A stretch of DNA of 8,126 bases from positions 1 to 8,126 of the forward strand of contig SLSM01000379.1 of assembly GCA_007130445.1 (NCBI GenBank), in the 5' to 3' direction. The notes below the pieces were generated by a model, which was not told the DNA's origin, did no database searches, and saw only the letters and a list, made by a program, of their open reading frames with translations. Shown piece after piece: positions 1 to 6,343 of this stretch. The position numbers were made by a program, and so were the translations under genes. The DNA comes from Trueperaceae bacterium. GTDB lineage: Bacteria; Deinococcota; Deinococci; Deinococcales; Trueperaceae. Each line of letters starts with the position of its first letter. Positions within the stretch are counted from its first letter, which is position 1.

Positions 1-18
1 CCCCCGAAGGAGGCAGTC

Positions 19-1509
19 ATGAAGCGCTTCGCATTGCTCGTCGTCGCGTGCGTCGGCCTGGCGTTCGCCCAGACCGGCACGCTCGAGCTCGCGGTCGACA
101 GTTCGCCCGCCGGCCTCGACCCACACAAGGTCACCGCCTTCCCCAGCTTCGCCGTGATCAGCCAGATCTACGACGGTCTGCTCGAGATCAACGCCGACCT
201 CCAACTCGAGGCGGCCCTCGCGGAGTCGTACACGATCTCCGACGACGGCCTGGTCTACACCTTCACGCTGCGCGACGGCGTGGTGTTCCACAACGGCCGC
301 GCCTTCGTCGCCGACGACGTCGTGTACTCGCTCGAGCGCATCCTCGACCCCGAGACCGGCTCGCCCCAGGCCAGCCGCTTCAACCAGGTCGCCAGCGCCG
401 AGGCCGTCGACGCGCGGACGGTCGTGTTCACCCTCAGCGAGCCGTTCGCGCCGTTCCTGTCGAACATGCCCAACCTCTACGTCGTCCCGCGCGAGGTCGT
501 CGAGGAGCACGGGGACCTGCAACAGGTCGCCGTCGGCACCGGCCCGTTCGCGCTGGCCGAGATCGTCCCCGACACCTTCTTGCGGCTCGAGGCCAACGCC
601 GACTACTACCGCCCCGGTGAGCCCGGCGTGGCGACGTTGCGCTTCAACGTCGTCCCCGAGGCCTCCACCCGCGCCGCGGGACTGCGCACGGGCACCTACC
701 ACCTCATCCCCGACGTCGACCCCACCACCGCGCTCACCCTCGGCAACGCCCCGAACGTGACGGTGCTCGAGGTCCCCGGATTGGCCTACACGCTCGTCGG
801 CATGAACGTGACCCGCGAGCCGTTCGACGATCCGCGCGTGCGCCGGGCCATCAACCTGGCGCTCGACCGAGAAGAGCTCGTCGACGGCGTCTTCCTGGGC
901 AATGCCGTGCCCGCCGGTCCGCTCTCGGCATCGCTTGCCAACTGGGCCGTTCCCACCGAGACCTTCCCCTGCTACGCGCACGACCCGGCCGCCGCTCGCG
1001 CGCTCTTGGCCGAGGCCGGCTACCCCGACGGGTTCGCGTTCACGATCCTGACCTTCGGCACCCGACGCGACGTGGCCGACACCGCCCAGGTCGTGCAAGC
1101 GCAGCTCGAACGCGCCGGCCTGGACGTCACGGTGAACGTGGCCGAGTTCGGCACCTTCGTGCAGGACTGGAGCAACTCGAACTTCGACGCCTTCGTCAGC
1201 ATCAACGGCGGCAACATCGACCCCGACGGCTACATGCACCGCACCTTCATCACCGGCGGTTCGACCAACGTGTTCCAGTACTCCGACGCGCACGTCGACG
1301 CGCTGCTCGAGCGCGGCCGCACCACCGCCGACGTCGCCGAGCGCCAGTCGATCTACACCGAGCTGCAGAGCGCGCTGGCCTGCGAGGGCCCGATCGCGCA
1401 CCTGAACTACGGCACGCTCTTCAGCGCCCATCGCGCCGAAGTGGAGGGCTTCCAGCAGATCGCGATCGGCAGCAACCTGCGCTACGTGCGCAACGTCACC
1501 CTGCGCTGA
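19..1509 (+). CDS. ABC importer solute-binding protein, family 5 (peptide/oligopeptide/nickel type)
   Basis: This is a periplasmic receptor that would capture a peptide, oligopeptide or similar solute and deliver it to the two permeases encoded just downstream. The 496-residue length is normal for the family. Residues 1-17 form a Sec signal peptide (KR, hydrophobic core, AFA|Q cleavage). C11 lies in VVAC, a poor lipobox, so I favour cleavage by signal peptidase I. The family 5 hallmark is at about residues 80-111 (FTLRDGVVFHNGRAF, then DDVVYSLERILDP). GTGPF follows at 173-177, DPRVRRAINLALDREELV at about 271-288, and an FDAF segment at 389. The mature protein has only two cysteines, C318 and C455. 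A strong Shine-Dalgarno (GAAGGAGG, 6-13) lies 5 bases before the ATG and fixes the start. It heads the operon as seen here, although genes may lie upstream of the window. The substrate cannot be read from sequence; dipeptides, oligopeptides and glycosides are all possible for this family. Confidence 0.95.
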   Translation: MKRFALLVVACVGLAFAQTGTLELAVDSSPAGLDPHKVTAFPSFAVISQIYDGLLEINADLQLEAALAESYTISDDGLVYTFTLRDGVVFHNGRAFVADDVVYSLERILDPETGSPQASRFNQVASAEAVDARTVVFTLSEPFAPFLSNMPNLYVVPREVVEEHGDLQQVAVGTGPFALAEIVPDTFLRLEANADYYRPGEPGVATLRFNVVPEASTRAAGLRTGTYHLIPDVDPTTALTLGNAPNVTVLEVPGLAYTLVGMNVTREPFDDPRVRRAINLALDREELVDGVFLGNAVPAGPLSASLANWAVPTETFPCYAHDPAAARALLAEAGYPDGFAFTILTFGTRRDVADTAQVVQAQLERAGLDVTVNVAEFGTFVQDWSNSNFDAFVSINGGNIDPDGYMHRTFITGGSTNVFQYSDAHVDALLERGRTTADVAERQSIYTELQSALACEGPIAHLNYGTLFSAHRAEVEGFQQIAIGSNLRYVRNVTLR

Positions 1510-1521
1510 CCGTGCGCATCT

Positions 1522-1563
1522 GCGTGCCGGTCGCCGTTCACCCCTGACCGGCGACCGGCACGC
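1522..1563 (+). promoter_or_regulatory. Intercistronic stem-loop between binding-protein and permease genes
   Basis: A perfect 15-bp inverted repeat (GCGTGCCGGTCGCCG at 1522-1536, complement at 1549-1563) encloses a 12-base loop. It starts 12 bases after the binding-protein stop and ends 20 bases before the permease start. No T-run follows, so it is not a classical intrinsic terminator. In other importer operons (for example malE-malF) hairpins at this point partly attenuate transcription or protect the upstream mRNA from 3' exonucleases, giving much more binding protein than permease. That role is inferred from position; the repeat itself is directly visible. Confidence 0.7.
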
Positions 1564-1583
1564 GCTCGTGCGCTGAGGAGTCG

Positions 1584-2534
1584 ATGACCACCTACGTCAT
1601 CCGCCGCCTGCTCGACCTCGCGTTCGTCCTGTTCGGGGTCTCGGTGCTCATCTTCATGATGCTGCGCCTGATCCCGGGCGACGCGGTCGCGATCATGCTG
1701 GGTGCCAACATCGACATCACGCCGGAGCGCATCGATGCGCTCCGGCGGCAGCTCGGGCTGCACCTACCGCTGCATCAGCAGTACGCGCAGTGGCTCGGCG
1801 GCGTACTGCAGGGCGACTTCGGTCGCAGCGTCTGGACGGGCCGCCCGGTCGCCGACGAGATCGTCGGCCGCCTGCCCGTCACGCTCCAGCTGTCGTTCAT
1901 GGCGCTCGCGTTCGCCATCGCCGTGTCGTTCCCGCTCGGCATGATCGCGGCCGGCGCGCGCGGCGGACGCGCCGACGCGATCGTGCGACTCGCCAGCATC
2001 GTCGGCCTCACCCTGCCCTCGTTCTGGGTGGGCGTGCTGCTGCTCTACGTCACCTCGATGTACCTGCCGGCCTGGCCGACGATCGGCTACGTGCCCTTCG
2101 CCGAGGACCCCGTCGGCAACCTCGCCCGCATGGCGCTCCCGACCTTCGCCGTCTCGCTGCCGATGATCGCCGCGCTCACCCGCATCCTGCGCTCGAGCCT
2201 GCTCGACGTGCTCTCGCTCGACTACATCCGCACGGGCAAGGCCAAGGGCCTGGCGCGACGGACCCTGTTCTACAAGCATGCGCTTCGCAACGCGATGATC
2301 CCCGTGATCACCGTGATCGGCGTGCAGATCGGCTACTTGCTGTCGGGCGTGGTGGTGATCGAGCAGGTCTTCGCCATCCCGGGCCTCGGACGGCTCGTCA
2401 TCGGAGCGATCAACGAACGCAACTACCCGCTCGCACAGGGCGTGATCCTGGTCGCGACGGTCGTGTTCGTGTTCGTCAACCTCCTCGTCGATCTCGCCTA
2501 CGCCTGGATCGACCCCCGCGTGGAGTACGCCTGA
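1584..2534 (+). CDS. ABC importer permease, DppB/OppB type
   Basis: This inner-membrane subunit would form half of the transport channel. The 316 residues match the DppB family in length and layout. TM1 is at about 9-30 (LLDLAFVLFGVSVLIFMMLRL), followed by the characteristic IPGDAV and a periplasmic region with the family-typical YAQWLGGVLQGDFGRS at 68-82. Further membrane segments lie at about 100-124, 136-156, 184-199, 240-262 and 286-308. The ATPase-docking EAA-like loop is at about 213-223 (DYIRTGKAKGL), followed by FYKHALRNAMIPV. The C-terminus has the family-typical FAIPGLGRL and a final WIDPRVEY. A Shine-Dalgarno GAGGAG (1575-1580) sits 3 bases before the ATG, and the N-terminus is the usual family start. 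It is translated downstream of the 1522-1563 hairpin. Its TGA overlaps the next ATG in the arrangement TGATG, which suggests translational coupling. Confidence 0.96.
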   Translation: MTTYVIRRLLDLAFVLFGVSVLIFMMLRLIPGDAVAIMLGANIDITPERIDALRRQLGLHLPLHQQYAQWLGGVLQGDFGRSVWTGRPVADEIVGRLPVTLQLSFMALAFAIAVSFPLGMIAAGARGGRADAIVRLASIVGLTLPSFWVGVLLLYVTSMYLPAWPTIGYVPFAEDPVGNLARMALPTFAVSLPMIAALTRILRSSLLDVLSLDYIRTGKAKGLARRTLFYKHALRNAMIPVITVIGVQIGYLLSGVVVIEQVFAIPGLGRLVIGAINERNYPLAQGVILVATVVFVFVNLLVDLAYAWIDPRVEYA

Positions 2535-3373
2535 TGGCCACCATGGCGCGGCGCCTTTTCCGCAACCGGATCGGCTTCGCCGGCTTCGTCTTGTGCGTGA
2601 TCGTGCTGATCGCGGCGCTGTTCGCGCCGCTCCTGGCGACCCACGGGCCGCGCGAGCAGTCGATCCGCGCGCGCTTCCAGGGTCCCAGCGCCCAACACGT
2701 CCTGGGGACCGACAACTTCGGCCGCGACGTCTACTCGCGCATCCTCTACGGCTTCCGAACCAGCATCGCGGTCGCCTTCGGCGCCGTCGGCATCGCCGCC
2801 TTGCTCGGCTCCGCCACCGGGCTCGCGGCGGCCTACTACGGTGGTTGGACCGACCGCCTCTTGATGCGCAGCATGGACGTGCTCCTGGCCTTCCCCATCA
2901 TCTTGCTCGCCATCGCCGTCCTGGCGGTGCTCGGACCCGGCAGCGTCAACACCGCACTCGCGATCGGGATCGTGTACCTGCCGATCTTCGCGCGCCTGGC
3001 GCGCGGACCCGCGCTTACGGTGTTATCCTGGGATTACGTCGCTGCAGCGCGGGCGCTCGGAGCGGGCGGCCTCCGTATCATGGGTCGACACGTCCTCCCG
3101 AACGTCATGGCACCGCTGCTGGTGCAGCTGACCCTGTCGCTCTCGACCGCGATCCTGGTCGAGGCCTCGCTGTCGTTCCTCGGGCTCGGTACGCAACCGC
3201 CGACCCCGTCGCTCGGCTCGATGCTCTCCGAAAGCCGTGACTACATGCTGATCTCGGGCTGGCCCTCGTTCTTCTCCGGGTTCGCGATCCTGATCGCGTC
3301 GCTCGGCTTCAACCTCTTCGGCGATGGCCTGCGCGACGCCGTCGACCCGGCACTGCGCGGCGTGGACGGTTGA
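2534..3373 (+). CDS. ABC importer permease, DppC/OppC type
   Basis: This is the second membrane subunit of the importer and the partner of the DppB-type permease. I chose the ATG at 2534 (279 residues) because it overlaps the previous stop by one base and gives the standard OppC N-terminal segment (RRLFRNRIGFAGFVLC). A longer reading of the same frame from 1790 lies inside the upstream permease and gives an arginine-rich, non-membrane peptide. TM1 is at about 14-36. The family motif HVLGTDNFGRDVYSRILYG is at 55-73. More TM segments follow at about 77-101, 113-134, 138-156, 192-216 and 246-264. The EAA-type loop is at about 167-190 (DYVAAARALGA, then RHVLPN). The C-terminus ends in GDGLRDAVDPALRG, typical of DppC. 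Residue L164 uses TTA, a rare codon in this GC-rich DNA. No ATPase gene follows, so the importer must obtain its ATPases from elsewhere. Confidence 0.96.
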   Translation: MATMARRLFRNRIGFAGFVLCVIVLIAALFAPLLATHGPREQSIRARFQGPSAQHVLGTDNFGRDVYSRILYGFRTSIAVAFGAVGIAALLGSATGLAAAYYGGWTDRLLMRSMDVLLAFPIILLAIAVLAVLGPGSVNTALAIGIVYLPIFARLARGPALTVLSWDYVAAARALGAGGLRIMGRHVLPNVMAPLLVQLTLSLSTAILVEASLSFLGLGTQPPTPSLGSMLSESRDYMLISGWPSFFSGFAILIASLGFNLFGDGLRDAVDPALRGVDG

Positions 3374-3410
3374 AGCACGCCAGCGTCACCGACGGCCGGT
3401 CCCCGGCTGA

Positions 3411-3416
3411 TACGCT
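3411..3416 (+). promoter_or_regulatory. Candidate extended -10 promoter giving a leaderless phosphatase mRNA
   Basis: TACGCT is preceded by TGA, giving TGATACGCT, which fits the extended -10 form TGnTAnnnT. Its last base is six bases from the ATG at 3423, so transcription starting about 7 bases downstream would begin at the start codon itself. No Shine-Dalgarno is present between 3374 and 3422, consistent with leaderless translation, which is common in Deinococcota and Actinomycetota. No good -35 hexamer is visible at 16-19 bases upstream. This call rests on spacing and motif only. Confidence 0.45.
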
Positions 3417-3422
3417 CATGGC

Positions 3423-4223
3423 ATGCCCCCGCCACCGATCGACGGTACCGTCGAGCGCGCGCTGAGGTTCTCGGGCAGCGTCAACTGCCGCGACCTGGGC
3501 GGCCTCCCCGTCAGCGCTGGTGGTCGCACCAGGTTCGGCGTGCTGCTGCGCTCGGACGCCCTGCTCACACTCGCGCCCGAGGACGTCGCGCAGTTGCGCC
3601 AGCTGGCGCTCACGACCGTGATCGACCTGCGACAAGCCGGTGAGATCCTGCGCGACGGCAGCGCCCTGAGCGGCCGCGACGGCATCGACGAGCACCACGT
3701 GCCGATCTGGCAACCGATCCACGAAGCCGGCAGGCAGCCCTCCGATCCCTGGGACCTGACCGCGTGGTATCGCGCTGCGCTGGACCACTCCGGGGCCGCG
3801 TTCGCGCTGGCGTTCGAGCGCCTCGCCGCGGCGACCGGGGCCTCGCTCTTCCACTGCACGGTGGGCAAGGACCGCACCGGGCTCCTGGCCGCGCTCGTGT
3901 TGGAGAGCGTCGGCGTGGGACGCAGCGACGTGGTCGACGACTACGTCCTGACACACGAGCGCATCGACCCGATCCGGACCCGGCTCGTCGCCGACGCCGA
4001 GGCGCGTGGCATCGATCCGGTCGACTTCGTGCGCATGCTGGGCGCCGATGCGGACACGCTGGCTTCCGCCCTCGAACACCTCGACCGGCGCTACGGCGGT
4101 GCGGAAGCCTACCTGCTCGCCGCCGGTGTGCGCGAGGAGAGCCTGAGACGCCTGTCGTCACGCCTGGTCGCGTCCGGCCCAGCGGCAGGCGGCACCGCGC
4201 CCGCTCGCTCCAGAGGTGCCTGA
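3423..4223 (+). CDS. Tyrosine/dual-specificity protein phosphatase (MptpB-like, Y_phosphatase3 type)
   Basis: This is a cysteine-dependent phosphatase that hydrolyses phosphotyrosine or a related phosphoester through a cysteinyl-phosphate intermediate. The signature P-loop HCTVGKDRTG is at residues 144-153, with nucleophile C145 and phosphate-binding R151. The N-terminal NCRDLGGLPV (21-30) and VIDLRQAGEI (about 66-75) match the bacterial and fungal family that includes M. tuberculosis PtpB. The 266-residue length is usual for the family. There is no signal peptide or membrane segment, so it is probably cytoplasmic. Members of this family can also act on phosphoserine/threonine or phosphoinositides, so the substrate is open. 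The last 15 or so residues are Ala/Gly/Arg/Ser-rich and look disordered. Another ATG at 3418 is in a different frame. It has no Shine-Dalgarno and probably its own promoter, which separates it from the importer operon despite a 49-base gap. Confidence 0.92.
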   Translation: MPPPPIDGTVERALRFSGSVNCRDLGGLPVSAGGRTRFGVLLRSDALLTLAPEDVAQLRQLALTTVIDLRQAGEILRDGSALSGRDGIDEHHVPIWQPIHEAGRQPSDPWDLTAWYRAALDHSGAAFALAFERLAAATGASLFHCTVGKDRTGLLAALVLESVGVGRSDVVDDYVLTHERIDPIRTRLVADAEARGIDPVDFVRMLGADADTLASALEHLDRRYGGAEAYLLAAGVREESLRRLSSRLVASGPAAGGTAPARSRGA

Positions 4224-4236
4224 CCAACACCCGGGG

Positions 4237-4242
4237 TACGCT
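4237..4242 (+). promoter_or_regulatory. Possible -10 element upstream of the amidohydrolase gene
   Basis: The hexamer TACGCT, identical to the candidate -10 before the phosphatase gene, occurs 24 bases before the amidohydrolase ATG in the 43-base gap. A start about 7 bases downstream would leave an 18-base leader containing the Shine-Dalgarno. No convincing -35 is visible. It may be chance, and the gene could instead be co-transcribed with the phosphatase. Confidence 0.25.
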
Positions 4243-4255
4243 CGGGCACGCTGTC

Positions 4256-4261
4256 AGGAGG
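4256..4261 (+). promoter_or_regulatory. Ribosome binding site that sets the amidohydrolase start
   Basis: A full consensus AGGAGG lies 5 bases before the ATG at 4267. It decides between that ATG and a GTG at 4216 in the same frame, which would overlap the phosphatase stop, lacks a Shine-Dalgarno, and adds 17 residues that do not look like family sequence. Confidence 0.85.
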
Positions 4262-4266
4262 CTCGC

Positions 4267-5439
4267 ATGGACCCGATCCGGACCGCCGCTCAGGACCTCG
4301 CATCCGATACCGTCGCGCTGCGGCGCGACCTACACGCGCACCCCGAGATCGCCTTCGAAGAGGTGCGGACGGCCGGCATCGTTGCCGACCGCCTGCGTTC
4401 GCTCGGTCTCGAACCGCGGACCGGACTCGGCGGCACCGGCGTGGTCGCGGTCCTCGAGGGTACGCGCCCCGGCAAGACGGTGCTGGCACGCGCCGACATC
4501 GACGCGCTGCCCATGCCGGACGACAAGACCGTCGACTACCGCTCGACGAACGCGAACGCCTGCCACGCCTGCGGTCACGACGGACACACGGCGGTCCTGC
4601 TGTCCGTAGCCCGGATCCTCAGCGAGCGCAGGGCCGACCTCCGCGGTCGTGTGGTGTTCGTCTTCCAACCAGCCGAGGAGATCGTCCAGGGGGCCGCCGC
4701 AATGCTCGCAGACGGCGCGCTCGACGGCATCGAGGCCGACACCGCGGTGGGGCTGCACCTGAGCACCATGCACCCCACCGGCACCGTCGCCGTGCGGGCC
4801 GGGCCCGCCATGGCGGCCGCCGACGCCTTCCGCCTGATCGTGCGTGGTCGTGGTGGGCACGCCGCGAAACCCAACGAGACCGTCGATCCGATCGTGATCG
4901 CCGCGCAGCTCATCACGGCGCTGCAGACGCTCGTCGCCCGCGAGACCGATCCCGTCGACCAGGCGGTGCTCAGCATCACCAGCGTGCACGGAGGCACGGC
5001 GTTCAACATCATCCCCGAGGAGGTCGAACTCAAGGGCACGCTGCGCACCTTCCACGCCGCGACGCGCGAGCGGCATCGGGGTCGGATCGCCGCACTTGCG
5101 GATGCGATCGCGACCGGCATGCGCGGCAGCGTCGTCTTCGACTGGCGCGACGGGTCGCCGGCCGTGGTGAACGACGAGTCTGCGACCGAGCGCGTGCGCC
5201 ACGTGGCCGCGGCGATCGACGGGGTCGACCACGTGATCGTCGCCGCCCAGATCATGGGCGGCGACGACATGGCGCTGTGGTTGCAGCGCGCGCCTGGTTG
5301 TTACTGGTTCGTCGGCGCTCGGGCCGGCGAGGCGAGCTCGTTCCCTCACCACCACCCCAGCTTCGACATCGACGAGGCTGCGTTGCCGTTGGCCGTCGAG
5401 CTCTTCACGAAGGTGATCCTCGACGCACTGGACGCGTGA
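4267..5439 (+). CDS. M20D family metallo-amidohydrolase (N-acyl-amino-acid / hippurate hydrolase type)
   Basis: This is a zinc- or manganese-dependent amidohydrolase that cleaves N-acyl amino acids or similar amides to a carboxylate and a free amine. The 390-residue length is typical. Motifs in order are LHAHPEIAFEE (22-32), RADIDALPMP (75-84, with bridging D77), CHACGHDGH (99-107, with predicted metal ligands C102 and H104), FQPAEE (133-138, with general base E137 and ligand E138), and GLHL (162-165, with H164). The dimerisation-domain motif GRGGHAAKP is at 194-202, followed by FNIIPEEVELKGTLRTF (246-262) and FPHHHPSFDIDE (359-370) with the last metal-binding histidine. All expected catalytic residues are present. 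There is no signal peptide, so it is cytoplasmic. Such enzymes often neighbour peptide importers, so processing of imported acyl-amino acids is reasonable but inferred. Acetyl-diaminopimelate deacetylase and IAA-amino-acid hydrolase are related activities that sequence alone does not exclude. Confidence 0.93.
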   Translation: MDPIRTAAQDLASDTVALRRDLHAHPEIAFEEVRTAGIVADRLRSLGLEPRTGLGGTGVVAVLEGTRPGKTVLARADIDALPMPDDKTVDYRSTNANACHACGHDGHTAVLLSVARILSERRADLRGRVVFVFQPAEEIVQGAAAMLADGALDGIEADTAVGLHLSTMHPTGTVAVRAGPAMAAADAFRLIVRGRGGHAAKPNETVDPIVIAAQLITALQTLVARETDPVDQAVLSITSVHGGTAFNIIPEEVELKGTLRTFHAATRERHRGRIAALADAIATGMRGSVVFDWRDGSPAVVNDESATERVRHVAAAIDGVDHVIVAAQIMGGDDMALWLQRAPGCYWFVGARAGEASSFPHHHPSFDIDEAALPLAVELFTKVILDALDA

Positions 5440-5446
5440 AGCGCTC

Positions 5447-6145
5447 TCAGCGGCCTTGCGGGTGCAGCTCGAGTCCGGCCGCGAGGGTGATCGCCTGGAC
5501 TTCGCGCTCCACCGCCTCTTGCACTAGCAGCTGAGCGATCTGGTCCTCCACCGCCTCGAGCGGGACGAGCTCGCCGTCCTCCATGGTGACCGCTTCGGGG
5601 TTGGTCTCGTACCACGCCTCGACGTCCGCCGCGCTGACGTCGATGTCGGTCGCCAGGTCGTCGACGACGGCCTGCACGGAGAGGTTGACGGCGAGCGCGT
5701 CGCGCAGCGTCGTCTCGTCCGCGTACCCGGCGGTGTCGAGCCAGGCCTGGAACGCGGCGCCGTCGGGCTGCTCGGCGCGGAGTTCCTCGACGACCGCGGC
5801 GACGTCTTCGTCGGTCGCGGCGAGCCCACGCGCGTGTGCCTCGGCCGCCAAGATGCGTTGCGTCGCGTACTGCTCGAGGAACCCGGCCTTGAAGGGCTCG
5901 AACTCGGCGAGCACCTCGTCGTCGACGGGCAGCCCCTGTCCGATGGCCGTACTGCGTGCGGCGAGCTCGAAGGCCCGATCGAACTCGGCCATCGTGATCG
6001 TCGTGTCACCGAACACGATCACCACGGCGTCGGGGTCGTCGGTCAGGGGATCTGCTGGTGGCGCGGTCTGGGCGAGCGCGGCGCCGAGCGCCAACGCGAG
6101 AGCGACGAGGGTCAGGATCAGTGGCCGTTGGTTGGATCTGTGCAT
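5447..6145 (-). CDS. Exported SurA/PrsA-like chaperone without a parvulin domain
   Basis: This is probably an extracytoplasmic chaperone that binds unfolded exported or outer-membrane proteins. The 232 residues start with a Sec signal peptide (NQRPLILTLVALALALGAALAQ, cleavage near residue 25), then a Pro/Asp-rich linker to about 38. FGDTTITMAEFDRAFELAA (45-63) is the typical start of the SurA N-terminal fold. Helical segments follow: FKAGFLEQYATQRILAAEAHARGL (85-108), TDEDVAAVVEEL, then LRDALAVNLSVQAVVDDL. DVSAADVEAWYETNPEA (169-185) normally precedes the inserted peptidyl-prolyl isomerase domain. Here it passes after about six residues to LVPLEAVEDQIAQLLVQEAVEREVQ (193-217), which normally follows that domain. 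The start ATG (6145) has AGAGGAG (6150-6156) four bases upstream. The gene converges on the amidohydrolase gene. The family call rests on pattern recognition of a divergent helical domain and is less certain than the enzyme calls nearby. Confidence 0.75.
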   Translation of the reverse strand: MHRSNQRPLILTLVALALALGAALAQTAPPADPLTDDPDAVVIVFGDTTITMAEFDRAFELAARSTAIGQGLPVDDEVLAEFEPFKAGFLEQYATQRILAAEAHARGLAATDEDVAAVVEELRAEQPDGAAFQAWLDTAGYADETTLRDALAVNLSVQAVVDDLATDIDVSAADVEAWYETNPEAVTMEDGELVPLEAVEDQIAQLLVQEAVEREVQAITLAAGLELHPQGR

Positions 6146-6190
6146 GGAGCTCCTCTGATGAGAGGCGGGGTGTGGTCGGACGGACGGGCG

Positions 6191-6199
6191 ACCCTACCA
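6191..6199 (-). promoter_or_regulatory. Candidate extended -10 promoter for the SurA-like gene
   Basis: Read on the minus strand, TGGTAGGGT fits the extended -10 pattern TGnTAnnnT. It lies 45 bases upstream of the SurA-like start codon, leaving a leader of roughly 40 bases that contains the AGAGGAG ribosome binding site. A recognisable -35 at 16-18 bases is lacking. It is the best promoter-like match I found in the 6146-6266 gap, but the evidence is only a short motif. Confidence 0.3.
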
Positions 6200-6266
6200 A
6201 TGCCCGTATGAGGTTCCTGGGCACCCGATGAGTGCGGGTACGACCAGCGCGAGGCGCTCCACGCGA

Positions 6267-6304
6267 CGAGGCGGTGGGCCGGATACGTCCGGCCCACCGC
6301 CTCG
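6267..6304 (-). terminator. Strong hairpin, probable terminator downstream of the binding-protein remnant
   Basis: A perfect 17-bp inverted repeat (CGAGGCGGTGGGCCGGA at 6267-6283, complement at 6288-6304) closes on a TACG tetraloop. It lies 39 bases beyond the stop of the minus-strand binding-protein remnant and about 120 bases upstream of the SurA-like gene, where a terminator would insulate the two. Neither side has a T-run, so it is either a terminator of the kind found without a U-tract in GC-rich genomes, or an mRNA 3'-end stabiliser. The structure is directly visible; the function is inferred. A smaller 6-bp stem (6310-6315 with 6323-6328) sits beside it. Confidence 0.6.
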
Positions 6305-6343
6305 AGTTCCCGGGTTCACGGCACCCGGTGGACGCGCCCGTGC

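Noticed and set aside
1..11. Lipobox reading of the first binding protein's signal peptide (VVAC at residues 8-11)
   Set aside because: Only about seven hydrophobic residues precede C11 and the hydrophobic core continues to AFA|Q, a better signal peptidase I site.
1790..2533. Long 5' extension of the DppC-type permease frame inside the DppB-type gene
   Set aside because: The extension is Arg/Pro/Ala-rich with no membrane segments and overlaps the DppB-type gene. The ATG at 2534 gives the normal family N-terminus.
3021..3029. TGTTATCCT inside the DppC-type gene as an internal extended -10 promoter
   Set aside because: There is no -35, it lies within the conserved EAA-loop coding region, and it arises from codons for V-L-S including a rare TTA. 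It is probably chance.
3395..3407. Small GCCGG/CCGGC hairpin after the permease stop as a terminator
   Set aside because: It has only five pairs, a 3-base loop and no T-run, and it overlaps the candidate phosphatase promoter spacer.
3309..4079. 256-codon open frame antisense to the phosphatase gene
   Set aside because: It mirrors the codon bias of the phosphatase gene, spans an intergenic gap, has no motif and no ribosome binding site.
4216..4266. GTG at 4216 as the amidohydrolase start
   Set aside because: It would overlap the phosphatase stop and lacks a ribosome binding site. AGGAGG sits correctly before the ATG at 4267.
4330..5355. 341-codon open frame antisense to the amidohydrolase gene
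   Set aside because: It is rich in Arg, Gly, His and Val with no recognisable motif, and opposite a gene with all M20D motifs. It is the usual mirror frame of GC-rich coding DNA.
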